From Prevotella sp. oral taxon 475 (GTDB lineage Bacteria; Bacteroidota; Bacteroidia; Bacteroidales; Bacteroidaceae): DNA of 64,000 nucleotides. Below are positions 1 to 8,353 of the stretch, piece after piece. The stretch spans positions 186,001-250,000 of the forward strand of contig NZ_CP072334.1 in the NCBI RefSeq assembly GCF_018127805.1, read 5' to 3'. A program made the translations under genes and the position numbers. Positions within the stretch are counted from its first letter, which is position 1, and each line of letters starts with the position of its first letter. The notes beneath the pieces were generated by a model, which made no database searches, was not told the DNA's origin, and saw nothing but the letters and a program-made list of their open reading frames with translations.

Positions 1-411
1 TTCGATGACGATGAGGGCACCCACCTTTCCGCGCGCCATCGCCATGCAGGCCATCACAATTGGGATGATAGTCTCTTTGTCTTCCTTGGCTTTGTTGTCG
101 CCCGTATAGAAAAATCGCATGATGCCCCGCATCCTTTGGTGAGCTCCAAGGGTGTAAAGAAACTTGCGAATCTCTTCCTGAAAGAGGATGATCAGCGTCA
201 CAACACCTACGCTTACCAGCTTGTCGAGAATGCCACCAAGCAGCCGCATCTCGAAAACCTGACTCACTAAGAGCCATATCAACACAAAGAACATGATGCC
301 GATGAAGATGTTCAGCGAGCGAGACTCTTTCATCAGGCGATAGAGATAGTAGAGCATCAGTGCCACAAGCACGATGTCGATGATGTCTTTTATACCGAAA
401 TCGAAAAACAT
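1..411 (-). CDS. cdaA: Diadenylate cyclase, CdaA/DisA_N family (3' partial)
   Basis: The reading frame starts with ATG at 411 and stays open to the left edge (137 codons), so only the N-terminal half is visible. It starts MFFDFGIKDIIDIV and has about three hydrophobic membrane segments in its first 80 residues, then FQEEIRKFLYTLG and a stretch leading into the cyclase domain (MAMARGKVGALIVIE at the edge). This is the layout of membrane-anchored c-di-AMP synthases of the CdaA type, which join two ATP molecules. The catalytic DGA and RGT motifs would lie beyond the window. It sits 8 bp downstream of folP on the same strand, a pairing I know from other Bacteroidetes, so the two are probably co-transcribed. 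Confidence 0.85.
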   Translation of the reverse strand, partial: MFFDFGIKDIIDIVLVALMLYYLYRLMKESRSLNIFIGIMFFVLIWLLVSQVFEMRLLGGILDKLVSVGVVTLIILFQEEIRKFLYTLGAHQRMRGIMRFFYTGDNKAKEDKETIIPIVMACMAMARGKVGALIVIE

Positions 412-419
412 ATGTTCTT

Positions 420-1322
420 TTATCTGTTATCCTTATCCTTTGATTCGCAATGCATTTCTTCTCTCTTCTTTTCTCCTTCTGCCCTCATCTTGCCCACCAA
501 CTCGACCGTCTCTACCGCTTCTTTTACGTCGTGTACACGCAGAATCGAGGCTCCTTTCATCAGAGAAATCGTGTGGACAACGGTTGTTCCGTTAAGGGCC
601 GTCGTGGCATCTCCGCCCGTTTGTTTGTAAATCATCGACTTACGCGATACGCCTACCAGAATGGGTAGCCCCAGGACGGTGAGCTTTTCAGCCTCGGACA
701 GGAGCTGATAGTTCTGCTCTAAGGTCTTTCCGAATCCGTAACCGGGGTCGATGATGATGTCTTTCACACCGAGTTCGTGTAGCTGTTGCACTTCTTTGGC
801 AAAACCGATGAGCATTTTTCGCAGTGTGGGTTGTACCGACATGAGGATGTAAGGCACACCTAAACGGGCCACCATGCGAAACATCGTCGGGTAATCGCCT
901 GTCTCCTCTTCCAGCGGAACATTGGCAATGCCTGTGATTCCGCCTTCGGATACATCGTTGATGAGGTCTGCTCCAAATTCTTCTACGCTCATTCGGGCCA
1001 CTTCCGGACGAAAGGTGTCCACCGAGACAAGTGTCTCCGGCTGTTCGCGCCGCACTGTTTTCAAGGCCAGCCGCAACCGTTCCATCTCCTCTTCCTGGGA
1101 CACTTGCACGCCACCAGGCCGCGTAGAGAAGGCTCCTATGTCGATGATTCGCCCGCCTTCTTCCACGATTTGGTTCGCCCGACGTGCCACTTCGGCTTCT
1201 GTCTGCACCCTGCTACCGATGTAAAACGAGTCGGGCGTGGCGTTGAGAATCCCCATGACAAGAGGAAAATCGGCAGCATCTGCCAATTTTCCTCTAAAAG
1301 ATAATGTGGGAAACACGTTCAT
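420..1322 (-). CDS. folP: Dihydropteroate synthase
   Basis: This 300-residue protein is of usual length for the enzyme that joins p-aminobenzoate to hydroxymethyl-dihydropterin diphosphate in folate synthesis, the sulfonamide target. Visible family motifs are MGILNATPDSFY near the N-terminus, DIGAFSTRPGG (pterin and sulfa loop), NDVSEGG, DPGYGFGKTLEQNYQLL and GVSRKSMI. The usual MHxxG segment in the middle reads LMSVQPTLRKM here, so its histidine and glycine are absent. I take this as a clade variant because everything else is intact. Its ATG lies 2 bp after the stop codon of the upstream TlpA-like gene and it is followed closely by cdaA, so an operon is likely. Confidence 0.93.
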   Translation of the reverse strand: MNVFPTLSFRGKLADAADFPLVMGILNATPDSFYIGSRVQTEAEVARRANQIVEEGGRIIDIGAFSTRPGGVQVSQEEEMERLRLALKTVRREQPETLVSVDTFRPEVARMSVEEFGADLINDVSEGGITGIANVPLEEETGDYPTMFRMVARLGVPYILMSVQPTLRKMLIGFAKEVQQLHELGVKDIIIDPGYGFGKTLEQNYQLLSEAEKLTVLGLPILVGVSRKSMIYKQTGGDATTALNGTTVVHTISLMKGASILRVHDVKEAVETVELVGKMRAEGEKKREEMHCESKDKDNR

Positions 1323-1324
1323 TC

Positions 1325-2467
1325 TTACTTGCCGAAGAGCTCATCCAACAAGGTGTAGAAGGCTGGATCTTCGCCCACCACCGTCTTTACGATTTTTCCA
1401 TCGGGACCTATTACAATCTTGGTGGGGAAACCTTGAATGGCATATTCGCTCAGAACTTTGCTTTCTTTTGTGTTGTAGACGTGTAGCCAAGGCAGTTCGT
1501 GCTTCTTAACGGCCTCTTTCCACTTTTCAAGAGGGTCGTTGCAGTCGATGCCAAGAATCTCAAACTTGCCCTTGTATTTGGCATAATACTCTTTCATCTT
1601 CGGGAAACCCTTGATGCACCAGCCGCACCATGAGCCCCAAAAGTCGAGAACCACGTATTTGCCACGTAGACTCGACAAGCTCAGCGGCTGTCCATTCAGG
1701 TCGTTGAGCGTAAAGTTGGGAGCCTCTACACCTGCTGCTTGCATCTTGGCCGCCCGTTCTTCCGACTCTTTTTTCTCGCGAAGCTGATTGAGTCGTACCT
1801 CATAATAGGGTTTCATTCGCCCTTCTCTCACTGCCGGAGCGAGCAGTTTTACGGCTGCTTCCATCTCTTCCAGGTCGTGCAGTTGGGCAATTGTGTAGAC
1901 GTTGGCTTCGTAGCCGGGATGTTTCTTGATAAAGTCGATACTGGCATTCGTTACCTTTGCTTTCAGAATGGGGCTTTTTTCTTCATACTCTTTCATCAAA
2001 ACCTCCTGGCTTTCGCCCTTTTCCATGCGGGTGTTGAGTGAGCGAATAAAATCGTCCAGTTCTTTCTGTGCACTCTCTACGGCCAGGTCTATTTCGCGAA
2101 ACTCTTTGTAGAATTTCGACCCTGTGATAGTAAACGACTCGTTGGCATCGCCATTCAACTCCATCGTTTCGTTGGGAACGGCGATGAAAGTGAGGTATTT
2201 GCCTTTCGCTCCACGAACGACATCGGGCGAAACAAACTCTACATCCGATACCTTATTTATTTTAAGGCTGAAGCTGAACTTACCGTCTTTCAGCAGAACG
2301 GTGTCTTTTCGGGTTCCCGCCTCTCCCGGAGTGTGAATAAAGACGAGGGCCGAATCGCCAAAATTCTTGAGCGTTCCTTTTACTTGCAGCACACCGTTGG
2401 CTGCTTTTACTTCGCCCGTTCCCAAGAGAGCAACGGTTGTCAAGAGTGTAAGAAATGTTTTTTTCAT
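1325..2467 (-). CDS. Exported TlpA-like thiol-disulfide oxidoreductase (DUF4369-type N-terminus)
   Basis: The protein has 380 residues with a signal peptide at about 1-22 (MKKTFLTLLTTVALLGTGEV). The N-terminal half is a beta-rich domain of the DUF4369 type followed by a helical, charged middle (about 130-245). The C-terminal thioredoxin domain (about 246-380) has the redox motif CGWC at residues 281-284 in FWGSWCGWCIKGFP, and a cis-proline segment GFPTKIVI. Such proteins reduce or exchange disulfides outside the cytoplasm and are abundant in Bacteroidetes; the substrate is unknown. It is the first gene of a probable operon with folP and cdaA, and a promoter-like element lies just upstream. 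Confidence 0.85.
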   Translation of the reverse strand: MKKTFLTLLTTVALLGTGEVKAANGVLQVKGTLKNFGDSALVFIHTPGEAGTRKDTVLLKDGKFSFSLKINKVSDVEFVSPDVVRGAKGKYLTFIAVPNETMELNGDANESFTITGSKFYKEFREIDLAVESAQKELDDFIRSLNTRMEKGESQEVLMKEYEEKSPILKAKVTNASIDFIKKHPGYEANVYTIAQLHDLEEMEAAVKLLAPAVREGRMKPYYEVRLNQLREKKESEERAAKMQAAGVEAPNFTLNDLNGQPLSLSSLRGKYVVLDFWGSWCGWCIKGFPKMKEYYAKYKGKFEILGIDCNDPLEKWKEAVKKHELPWLHVYNTKESKVLSEYAIQGFPTKIVIGPDGKIVKTVVGEDPAFYTLLDELFGK

Positions 2468-2503
2468 CGTTTTTGGATAGGGTATTTGTTATGGATGATT
2501 CTA

Positions 2504-2511
2504 CAAAAATA
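2504..2511 (-). promoter_or_regulatory. Bacteroidetes -7 element upstream of the TlpA-like gene
   Basis: On the minus strand the sequence is TATTTTTG, matching TAnnTTTG, 36 bp before the ATG at 2467. I see no well-spaced TTG at -33, so it is only a candidate. Confidence 0.5.
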
Positions 2512-2611
2512 CATCAAGAAAACTGTTTCCGCTGCATTTTCTCCGTTTTATTGTGTTAATTTAATGGAAAGTCTGTCTCTGTTGCTTGAGTGATCGTGTT
2601 TCCTTGGAGGA

Positions 2612-2650
2612 ACAAACAAAAAGCCCCATTCCGCAAAAGAATGGGGCTTA
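2612..2650 (-). terminator. Intrinsic terminator of pckA
   Basis: The minus-strand transcript leaving pckA forms AAGCCCCATT, an 8-10 nt loop and GAATGGGGCTT, followed by TTTTTGTTTG. The strong GC stem and T-run begin about 23 bp after the pckA stop codon. Confidence 0.9.
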
Positions 2651-2672
2651 TGATAGGAGTTATCCGTTGGGA

Positions 2673-4286
2673 TTACAACTTCGGACCGGCAGCAACCAGT
2701 GCCTTACCTGCTTCATTGCCTTCATATTTCTTGAAGTTCTTGATGAAGCGGGCAGCCAAGTCTTTGGCTTTCTCGTCCCACTGAGCAGCATCTGCATACG
2801 TATCGCGAGGATCGAGGATGTTGGTAGCAACGCCTTCGAGCACAGTAGGTATCTCAAAGTTGAAGATCGGCAAGGTTTTGGTGGGAGCCTGGTTGATTGC
2901 ACCACTCAGAATGCCGTCGATGATACCGCGTGTATCCTTGATGGAGATACGTTTGCCCGTTCCATTCCAGCCGGTATTCACGAGATAAGCCTTCGCTCCG
3001 TTCTTTTCCATCTTCTTCACCAGTTCTTCTGCATACTTAGTGGGGTGAAGTTCGAGGAAAGCTTGTCCGAAACAAGCCGAGAAAGTGGGTGTAGGTTCGG
3101 TGATACCACGCTCTGTTCCGGCCAACTTAGCAGTGAAACCGGAGAGGAAGTAGTATTTGGTTTGCTCGGGAGTAAGGATCGATACGGGAGGAAGAACGCC
3201 GAATGCGTCTGCACTCAGGAAGATGACCTGTTTTGCAGCGGGACCTGCCGAGATGGGTTTCACGATGTTCTTGATGTGGTTGATGGGGTAAGAAACACGT
3301 GTGTTCTCGGTGGTGCTACCGTCGGTGAAGTCGATTTTGCCATTGGCATCTACAGTAACGTTCTCCAGAAGAGCGTCGCGTGTGATGGCACCATAGATGT
3401 CGGGCTCGCTCTCTTTGTCGAGATTGATCACCTTTGCATAGCATCCGCCTTCGAAATTGAACACGCCATTGTCGTCCCATCCATGCTCGTCGTCGCCGAT
3501 CAACAGACGTTTCGGGTCGGTAGAGAGGGTTGTCTTACCCGTGCCCGAGAGGCCGAAGAAGATCGCAGTGTTCTTTCCTTCGAGGTCGGTATTGGCCGAA
3601 CAGTGCATCGAAGCGATACCCTTGAGGGGCAGATAGTAGTTCATCATGGAGAACATACCCTTCTTCATCTCGCCGCCATACCAGGTATTGAGAATCACCT
3701 GCTCTTTGGTTGTTACGTTGAACACCACGGCAGTCTCAGAGTTCAGGCCCAATTCCTTGTAGTTTTCCACCTTAGCTTTCGACGCATTGTAGACAATGAA
3801 GTCGGGCTCTTGGTCGAGTTCTTCCTGGTTAATGGGCTTAATGAACATGTTGGTTACGAAATGTGCCTGCCAAGCCACTTCCACAATGAAGCGGATTTTC
3901 ATGCGGGTGTCTTTGTTGGCACCGCAGAAACCGTCTACCACAAACAAGCGTTTGTTAGAGAGTTCGGCCTTAGCCAGTTTGTTAACAGCCAGCCAAGCCT
4001 CTTTGCTAGCCCGGTGGTTGTCGTTCTTATATTCGTCGGATGTCCACCAAACGGTGTCGTGCGAGTTCTCATCGTCAACGATAAATTTGTCTTTAGGCGA
4101 ACGTCCGGTATAGATACCCGTCATTACGTTCACGGCACCCAGCTCTGTGAGCTGACCTTTTTCAAAACCTTCGAGACCGGATTTGGTCTCTTCTTCGAAC
4201 AGCACCTCGTAAGAGGGGTTGTAAACCACTTCTGTTGTCCCTGTAATACCATACTTTTCGAGTATGGACTTATCAAACTTTGCCAT
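2673..4286 (-). CDS. pckA: Phosphoenolpyruvate carboxykinase (ATP)
   Basis: The enzyme has 537 residues and interconverts oxaloacetate and PEP with ATP/ADP; in Bacteroidales it also works in the CO2-fixing direction toward succinate. Visible are the P-loop [13 protein letters not shown], the metal-site segment [38 protein letters not shown] and, near the end, [18 protein letters not shown]. The frame is open upstream, but I chose [13 protein letters not shown] at 4286 because it is the family start and a -7 element lies at 4347-4354, which the longer form would overlap. It is a single-gene unit with its own terminator, divergent from upp. Confidence 0.96.
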   Translation of the reverse strand: MAKFDKSILEKYGITGTTEVVYNPSYEVLFEEETKSGLEGFEKGQLTELGAVNVMTGIYTGRSPKDKFIVDDENSHDTVWWTSDEYKNDNHRASKEAWLAVNKLAKAELSNKRLFVVDGFCGANKDTRMKIRFIVEVAWQAHFVTNMFIKPINQEELDQEPDFIVYNASKAKVENYKELGLNSETAVVFNVTTKEQVILNTWYGGEMKKGMFSMMNYYLPLKGIASMHCSANTDLEGKNTAIFFGLSGTGKTTLSTDPKRLLIGDDEHGWDDNGVFNFEGGCYAKVINLDKESEPDIYGAITRDALLENVTVDANGKIDFTDGSTTENTRVSYPINHIKNIVKPISAGPAAKQVIFLSADAFGVLPPVSILTPEQTKYYFLSGFTAKLAGTERGITEPTPTFSACFGQAFLELHPTKYAEELVKKMEKNGAKAYLVNTGWNGTGKRISIKDTRGIIDGILSGAINQAPTKTLPIFNFEIPTVLEGVATNILDPRDTYADAAQWDEKAKDLAARFIKNFKKYEGNEAGKALVAAGPKL

Positions 4287-4346
4287 TATAAATGTATTTA
4301 AGTGTGAAACTTTATCCATTGCATAAGCACACTTCTGTATGCCGCG

Positions 4347-4376
4347 CAAAGTTAGCAAAATCGCAAAAAACACACA
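4347..4376 (-). promoter_or_regulatory. Promoter of pckA
   Basis: The minus strand carries TAACTTTG (4347-4354, fits TAnnTTTG) with a TTG 20 bp upstream. It lies about 60 bp before the chosen ATG. Confidence 0.65.
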
Positions 4377-4492
4377 AGTTTGCATCAAGAAAAAAGGCTT
4401 TCGGCTTCTCTTTTTAGGTTAAAGAATATGAAAAACAAACCTCGCTGCGGCTTTTGCAATTTACACTTTGCAAAAATAAGGCCGGAAATATC

Positions 4493-4500
4493 TACTTTTG
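4493..4500 (+). promoter_or_regulatory. Bacteroidetes -7 element of upp
   Basis: TACTTTTG fits TAnnTTTG and lies 35 bp before the upp ATG. A TTTG at 4467-4470 could be the -33 box, although the spacing of 22 bp is slightly long. Confidence 0.6.
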
Positions 4501-4535
4501 CACTCAAAACAACCTATTTATTCCCTACCTCAACA

Positions 4536-5195
4536 ATGAAGATCATCAATTTCAGCGAGCAAAATTCGATTATCAATCAGTATCTGGCCGAGATTCGCGA
4601 CGTGGAATATCAGAAGAACAGACTCCTTTTTCGCAACAACATTCTACGCATTGGCGAGATGGAAGCATACGAGATCAGCAAGACGCTCGACTATGCTTCG
4701 AAGTCTATTTCCACTCCCTTGGGTACGGCAGAGGTGGCTGTTCCTACCGATAAAATCGTGCTTGCAACGATATTCCGTGCCGGATTGCCTTTCCACAACG
4801 GTTTTCTCAACATCTTCGATCATGCCGGCAACGCTTTCGTTTCTGCTTATCGAGAGTACATCGACGAGCAACACACCAAGGTGGGCATCCATGTGGAGTA
4901 TTTGGCAACCCCGAATCTTGAAGGAAAAAACCTCATTATCGCCGACCCGATGTTGGCAACGGGCGGCTCGATGGAGTTGGGTTACAAGGCTCTTCTCACC
5001 AAAGGAACACCCAAACAGGTGCATGTGGCCTGCGTGATTGCCTCGCCCGAGGGTATCGAACATATCCAAAAGACTTTCCCTCACGACCGAACCACCATTT
5101 GGTGCGCCGCTATCGACCCGGGACTCAACGAGCATCAATATATCGTTCCGGGGTTCGGCGATGCCGGAGACCTCTGTTACGGCGAGAAGCTATAA
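4536..5195 (+). CDS. upp: Uracil phosphoribosyltransferase
   Basis: This 219-residue protein converts uracil and PRPP to UMP in pyrimidine salvage. Supporting segments are ATIFRAGLPFHNGF, the PRPP-binding loop IIADPMLATGGSM and the C-terminal IVPGFGDAGDLCYG, a hallmark of UPRTases. I start at MKIINFSEQN; the upstream in-frame extension would run across the promoter. It is transcribed divergently from pckA and converges on the WYL regulator gene, with a repeat cluster between the two stop codons. The uracil permease gene at 58495 could supply its substrate. Confidence 0.95.
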   Translation: MKIINFSEQNSIINQYLAEIRDVEYQKNRLLFRNNILRIGEMEAYEISKTLDYASKSISTPLGTAEVAVPTDKIVLATIFRAGLPFHNGFLNIFDHAGNAFVSAYREYIDEQHTKVGIHVEYLATPNLEGKNLIIADPMLATGGSMELGYKALLTKGTPKQVHVACVIASPEGIEHIQKTFPHDRTTIWCAAIDPGLNEHQYIVPGFGDAGDLCYGEKL

Positions 5196-5269
5196 CCGGT
5201 TCCGACACCCCCTAACGCCTCTTTCTCTTTTCCGAGGGTGGGAAACAGACTGTCACACGCCTGCTAATG

Positions 5270-5450
5270 GTCGACTCGACTGTCTGTTTCTCATCCTCCT
5301 TTTCTTTCTTTTCCCGCTGTCCGGAAAGTGCATTTTCCTCTCTTTCCCTCACTGTCAACCCCTCCTCACTTCTCTCCTTACTTCTTACTCTTTTCCTCTT
5401 TACATCTTCCTCGTTCTTCTCTTACTCCTTACTACTCCCCTCCTTCCTCC
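5270..5450. other. Pyrimidine-rich tract next to repeat cluster A
   Basis: The plus strand is almost only C and T, with many CTCCTTACT-like words. On the other strand this is the same GGAGTAAG-type purine tract seen beside the clusters at 17.6, 27.8 and 59.8 kb. Short open frames here are low-complexity and do not look coding. Together with cluster A it fills the gap between upp and the WYL gene. Confidence 0.6.
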
Positions 5451-5451
5451 T

Positions 5452-5534
5452 CAAAAGCTAAGCTTTTACCTTCCATTTTCTTAGCTTTCGCCATGCGTTT
5501 TCTTAGCTTTTGCACGTCGTTTTCTTAGCTTTTG
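5452..5534 (-). repeat. 22-bp repeat cluster A (CAAAAGCTAAGAAAACG family)
   Basis: Read on the minus strand there are three direct units, with spacers ACGTG, CATGG and GAAGG, and a last unit that turns into the palindrome TAAAAGCTTAGCTTTTG. It lies between the convergent upp and WYL genes and is bordered by a purine-rich tract. Confidence 0.9.
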
Positions 5535-5544
5535 AAAAACAGCC

Positions 5545-6441
5545 TTAGTTGATCGACTTCGCGACATCCTGCATTCGGGCCACTTTCCTTTCCAAATAAG
5601 CTTTGAAGTCGGGACTACCCAACACGCAGATGTCATCGTAGAGCCCCAAAACAAAGCGACCGATGCCCACAAAACTGGCTACCTCCATCTCGAGAAGCCA
5701 GACATCGGGCCTCTCTGTGGGCGTAATAAAAGGCTCGGAAAGGGGAAACTCCTCTATCATCAGGTTGCGTGCGAGTTGTCCCAGGTGCATCTTCACCGGG
5801 AAACGCTCTTCTCCGATGAACATAAAGATGTCGGTATAGACGGCTTTGTGGTGCTGTTCGTGCGTCCAATCGGCGTCGCATATCTCTACGGAGGCGGCTC
5901 TTGTGGTTTTAAAAGTTTTGTTGGTGTGGGTCTTCAACTCGTAACAGCGCACGTCCCAACTACCGTTGAGAAAGAGAAAGGGCTCCACCAAACGGTCGGA
6001 CACGGTGTGACTGCTGGGCGAAGAATAGGCTTTCAGCACCACCACCTTATGCCTCTCGATGGCCTCTTGCAAGAGGGCAGCATTGCGCTCGGCCTGTTTG
6101 CGTTGCCCAACGTGGGTCTTCGTGTCGAGGCTGAAGAAGCGTTCGAGCTTCGACTGGATGTTGCGGGTGAGGTAATCGGGGTGAGGCACACTGTCGAGCA
6201 GTCGGTAGACGTAGGCGGCTTCCGGCTCGGTGAGGGCGATGTTTTCGTGCAGTCGTTTAAAGAAAGGAGATTTGCGGTCGAGCCGATACTTCGTTCCGGT
6301 TTTCATAAGTTGAAAACCCAGTCGTTTCAAGTTCTCGAAATCGTTGTAGATTTGGCGTCGACTCACGCCCAATCGCTCGGCCAGCTCGCTCGTAGAGTAG
6401 TCTTTGTTCTCGGTCAGGAGTAGGAGTAGTTGATGTTTCAT
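5545..6441 (-). CDS. WYL-domain transcriptional regulator
   Basis: The protein has 298 residues from the chosen start MKHQLLLLLTENKDY. The N-terminus is a winged helix-turn-helix of the DeoR/HTH_11 type (STSELAERLGVSRRQIYNDF, about residues 16-35). The middle and C-terminus resemble a WYL ligand domain, with SWDVRCYELKTHTNKTF in place of the canonical strand and a WCX-like tail ending in YDDICVLGSPDFKAYL. WYL regulators sense small molecules or nucleic acids; the target is unknown. An in-frame ATG at 6522 would add 27 residues without family resemblance. It follows rnhB on the same strand. Confidence 0.75.
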   Translation of the reverse strand: MKHQLLLLLTENKDYSTSELAERLGVSRRQIYNDFENLKRLGFQLMKTGTKYRLDRKSPFFKRLHENIALTEPEAAYVYRLLDSVPHPDYLTRNIQSKLERFFSLDTKTHVGQRKQAERNAALLQEAIERHKVVVLKAYSSPSSHTVSDRLVEPFLFLNGSWDVRCYELKTHTNKTFKTTRAASVEICDADWTHEQHHKAVYTDIFMFIGEERFPVKMHLGQLARNLMIEEFPLSEPFITPTERPDVWLLEMEVASFVGIGRFVLGLYDDICVLGSPDFKAYLERKVARMQDVAKSIN

Positions 6442-6548
6442 ACGTTCTTTTGATCTGTGGGCAGACAGCTGCCGAGGGGGCTGCAGCAGTTGGCCAACGG
6501 CCCCTTGCAGGCCTTTTACCAAGGAGAAAGACCGTGGCGATGGGGCCG

Positions 6549-7130
6549 TTACTTGCGAAGAAGCTGAAATGTTTTGCGATGAAAGGGGCAGATGCCATGC
6601 TTCTCGATGGCCTCGCGGTGCTTTTTGGTGGGATAGCCCTTATTGGTTTTCCAGTCGTAAACGGGATATTCCTCAGCCAGTCGGTCGATGTAGTCGTCGC
6701 GATAGGTCTTGGCCAGGATGCTGGCCGCTGCGATAGAGAGAAACTTTCCGTCGCCTTTCACCACCGTTGTATAGGGCAAATCGTGATAGGGTTGAAAGCG
6801 ATTGCCGTCTACAATCACCGCTTCGGGGCGCACATGCAGTGCGTCTAAGGCGCGATGCATGGCCAGGATGCTGGCGTTGAGAATGTTGATTTGGTCGATT
6901 TCCTCGGCCGTGGCCACCCCAACAGCCCATGCCACGGCGTCGCGTTCGATCTCTTGGCGAAGTAGATACCGCTGTTTGGCGGAGAGTTTCTTCGAGTCGT
7001 TGAGCAAAGGATGACTGTAGTCGGCAGGCAGAATCACAGCCGCGGCATATACATCGCCGGCCAAACAGCCTCTGCCGGCTTCGTCGCAGCCGGCTTCTAT
7101 GAGGTTGTCGTAAAAATGATTTTGAAGCAT
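6549..7130 (-). CDS. rnhB: Ribonuclease HII
   Basis: The 193-residue protein matches the usual length. It has the signature CDEAGRGCLAGDVYAAAVIL near the N-terminus with the catalytic Asp and Glu, then LNDSKKLSAKQRY, the substrate loop VIVDGNRF and the conserved third acidic segment AAASILAKTYRDDYI, and ends in GYPTKKHREAIEKHG and HRKTF. RNase HII cuts RNA in RNA-DNA hybrids, including single ribonucleotides in DNA. It lies 8 bp after sufS on the same strand and may be read from the suf transcript. Confidence 0.95.
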   Translation of the reverse strand: MLQNHFYDNLIEAGCDEAGRGCLAGDVYAAAVILPADYSHPLLNDSKKLSAKQRYLLRQEIERDAVAWAVGVATAEEIDQINILNASILAMHRALDALHVRPEAVIVDGNRFQPYHDLPYTTVVKGDGKFLSIAAASILAKTYRDDYIDRLAEEYPVYDWKTNKGYPTKKHREAIEKHGICPFHRKTFQLLRK

Positions 7131-7138
7131 GCGTCTCT

Positions 7139-8353
7139 CTAAAACATGGTTTCTACGCGGCGTATGCCCTCTACGAGAGCGTCCACCTCTTCGCGGGTAT
7201 TATACAATCCGAAAGAGGCACGCACGGTTCCTGAGACTTTCAGGCGCGTCATCAGCGGTTGAGCGCAATGGTGTCCCGTGCGAACGGCGATGCCAAGACG
7301 GTCTAACAGCGTGCCCATATCCAGGTGATGGATGTCGCGAAGCAGAAAACTCACTACGGCATCTTTGTGCTCGGCCTCGCCGAAGAGTCTCATTCCGTCG
7401 ATGGCTTTCAGCTGTTGGGTGCAATAGTTGGTGAGTTCCTGCTCGTGCCTTTCGATGTTGTTCATCCCCAAACGGGTGAGATAATCGAGAGCCTTTGCCA
7501 AGCCATGGGTGGCGATATAGTCGGGGGTTCCGGCCTCGAATTTGAAAGGCAAGGCGGCAAACGTGGTTTTCTCGAAGGCCACCGTCTCAATCATCTCGCC
7601 CCCACCTTGGTAAGGTGGCAAGCGATCGAGCCACTCTTCCTTGCCATAAAGCACGCCAACGCCCGTCGGTCCGTAGGTTTTGTGGCCGCTGAAGGTGAAG
7701 AAATCGCAGTCTAACGCCTGCATATCCACCTGGAAATGCGGAGCACTCTGCGCCCCATCTACCAGCACCGGCACGCCATGACTGTGTGCCCGACGAACGA
7801 TCTCGGCAATCGGGTTCACCGTTCCCAAGACATTGCTCACGTGAGCGATGCTGATCAGTCGGGTGCGAGGGGTAAACAGTGCATCCATCTCTTCGAGAAG
7901 CAATTCTCCGCGGTCGTTGATGGGAATCACTTTCAGGGCGATTCCGCGGCGTGCGGCTTGCAACTGCCACGGCACAATGTTGCTATGGTGTTCCATTTCC
8001 GAGACGATCACCTCGTCGCCGGGCTGCATCAAGGCCTCGCAAAACGAGGATGCAATGAGGTTGATGCCCTCGGTGGTGCCGCGGGTAAAGACGATTTCGT
8101 TTGTGGAACGGGCGTTGATGAAAGCCCGAACGGTCTCTCTGGCGGCCTCATGTAGGTCGGTTGCCTGTTGAGAAAGATAGTGCACGCCGCGGTGCACATT
8201 GGCATTGACGTTGAGATACTCGTCTCTCATCGCGTCGAGAACGCAAAGCGGCTTCTGCGTAGTGGCTCCATTATCGAGATAGACCAAGGGTCGGCCGTAC
8301 ACTTGGCGAGAGAGAATGGGGAAATCGGCCCGTATGAAAGAGAGGTTATACAT
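7139..8353 (-). CDS. sufS: Cysteine desulfurase, SufS type
   Basis: The 404-residue PLP enzyme takes sulfur from cysteine for Fe-S cluster assembly. The PLP lysine is in FFTFSGHKTYGPTGVGVLYG and the persulfide cysteine in RTGHHCAQPLM. LVYLDNGATTQKP and NVHRGVHYLSQQAT are typical of group II desulfurases. I start at MYNLSFIRADFPIL (8353), which overlaps the end of sufD by 8 bp; the longer frame reaches into sufD without similarity. No sufE or sufU is visible in the window, so the sulfur acceptor must be encoded elsewhere or be SufBCD itself. Confidence 0.95.
   Translation of the reverse strand: MYNLSFIRADFPILSRQVYGRPLVYLDNGATTQKPLCVLDAMRDEYLNVNANVHRGVHYLSQQATDLHEAARETVRAFINARSTNEIVFTRGTTEGINLIASSFCEALMQPGDEVIVSEMEHHSNIVPWQLQAARRGIALKVIPINDRGELLLEEMDALFTPRTRLISIAHVSNVLGTVNPIAEIVRRAHSHGVPVLVDGAQSAPHFQVDMQALDCDFFTFSGHKTYGPTGVGVLYGKEEWLDRLPPYQGGGEMIETVAFEKTTFAALPFKFEAGTPDYIATHGLAKALDYLTRLGMNNIERHEQELTNYCTQQLKAIDGMRLFGEAEHKDAVVSFLLRDIHHLDMGTLLDRLGIAVRTGHHCAQPLMTRLKVSGTVRASFGLYNTREEVDALVEGIRRVETMF

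Noticed and set aside
3769..3779. CTTAGCTTTCG inside pckA as a coding copy of the 22-bp repeat
   Set aside because: Only 11 bases match, without a second unit in register; likely chance.
2586..4301. 571-codon plus-strand open frame opposite pckA
   Set aside because: It is the mirror of pckA, has no recognisable domain, and the minus-strand protein matches its family over the full length.
5038..5528. Small Leu/Ser-rich plus-strand frames after upp
   Set aside because: They translate the pyrimidine-rich tract; composition is explained by the repeat and not by coding.
5452..5534. CRISPR array
   Set aside because: Units are 17 bp with only 5-bp spacers, there are no cas genes, and the same spacers recur (CATGG in clusters A and G; all three in C and D).
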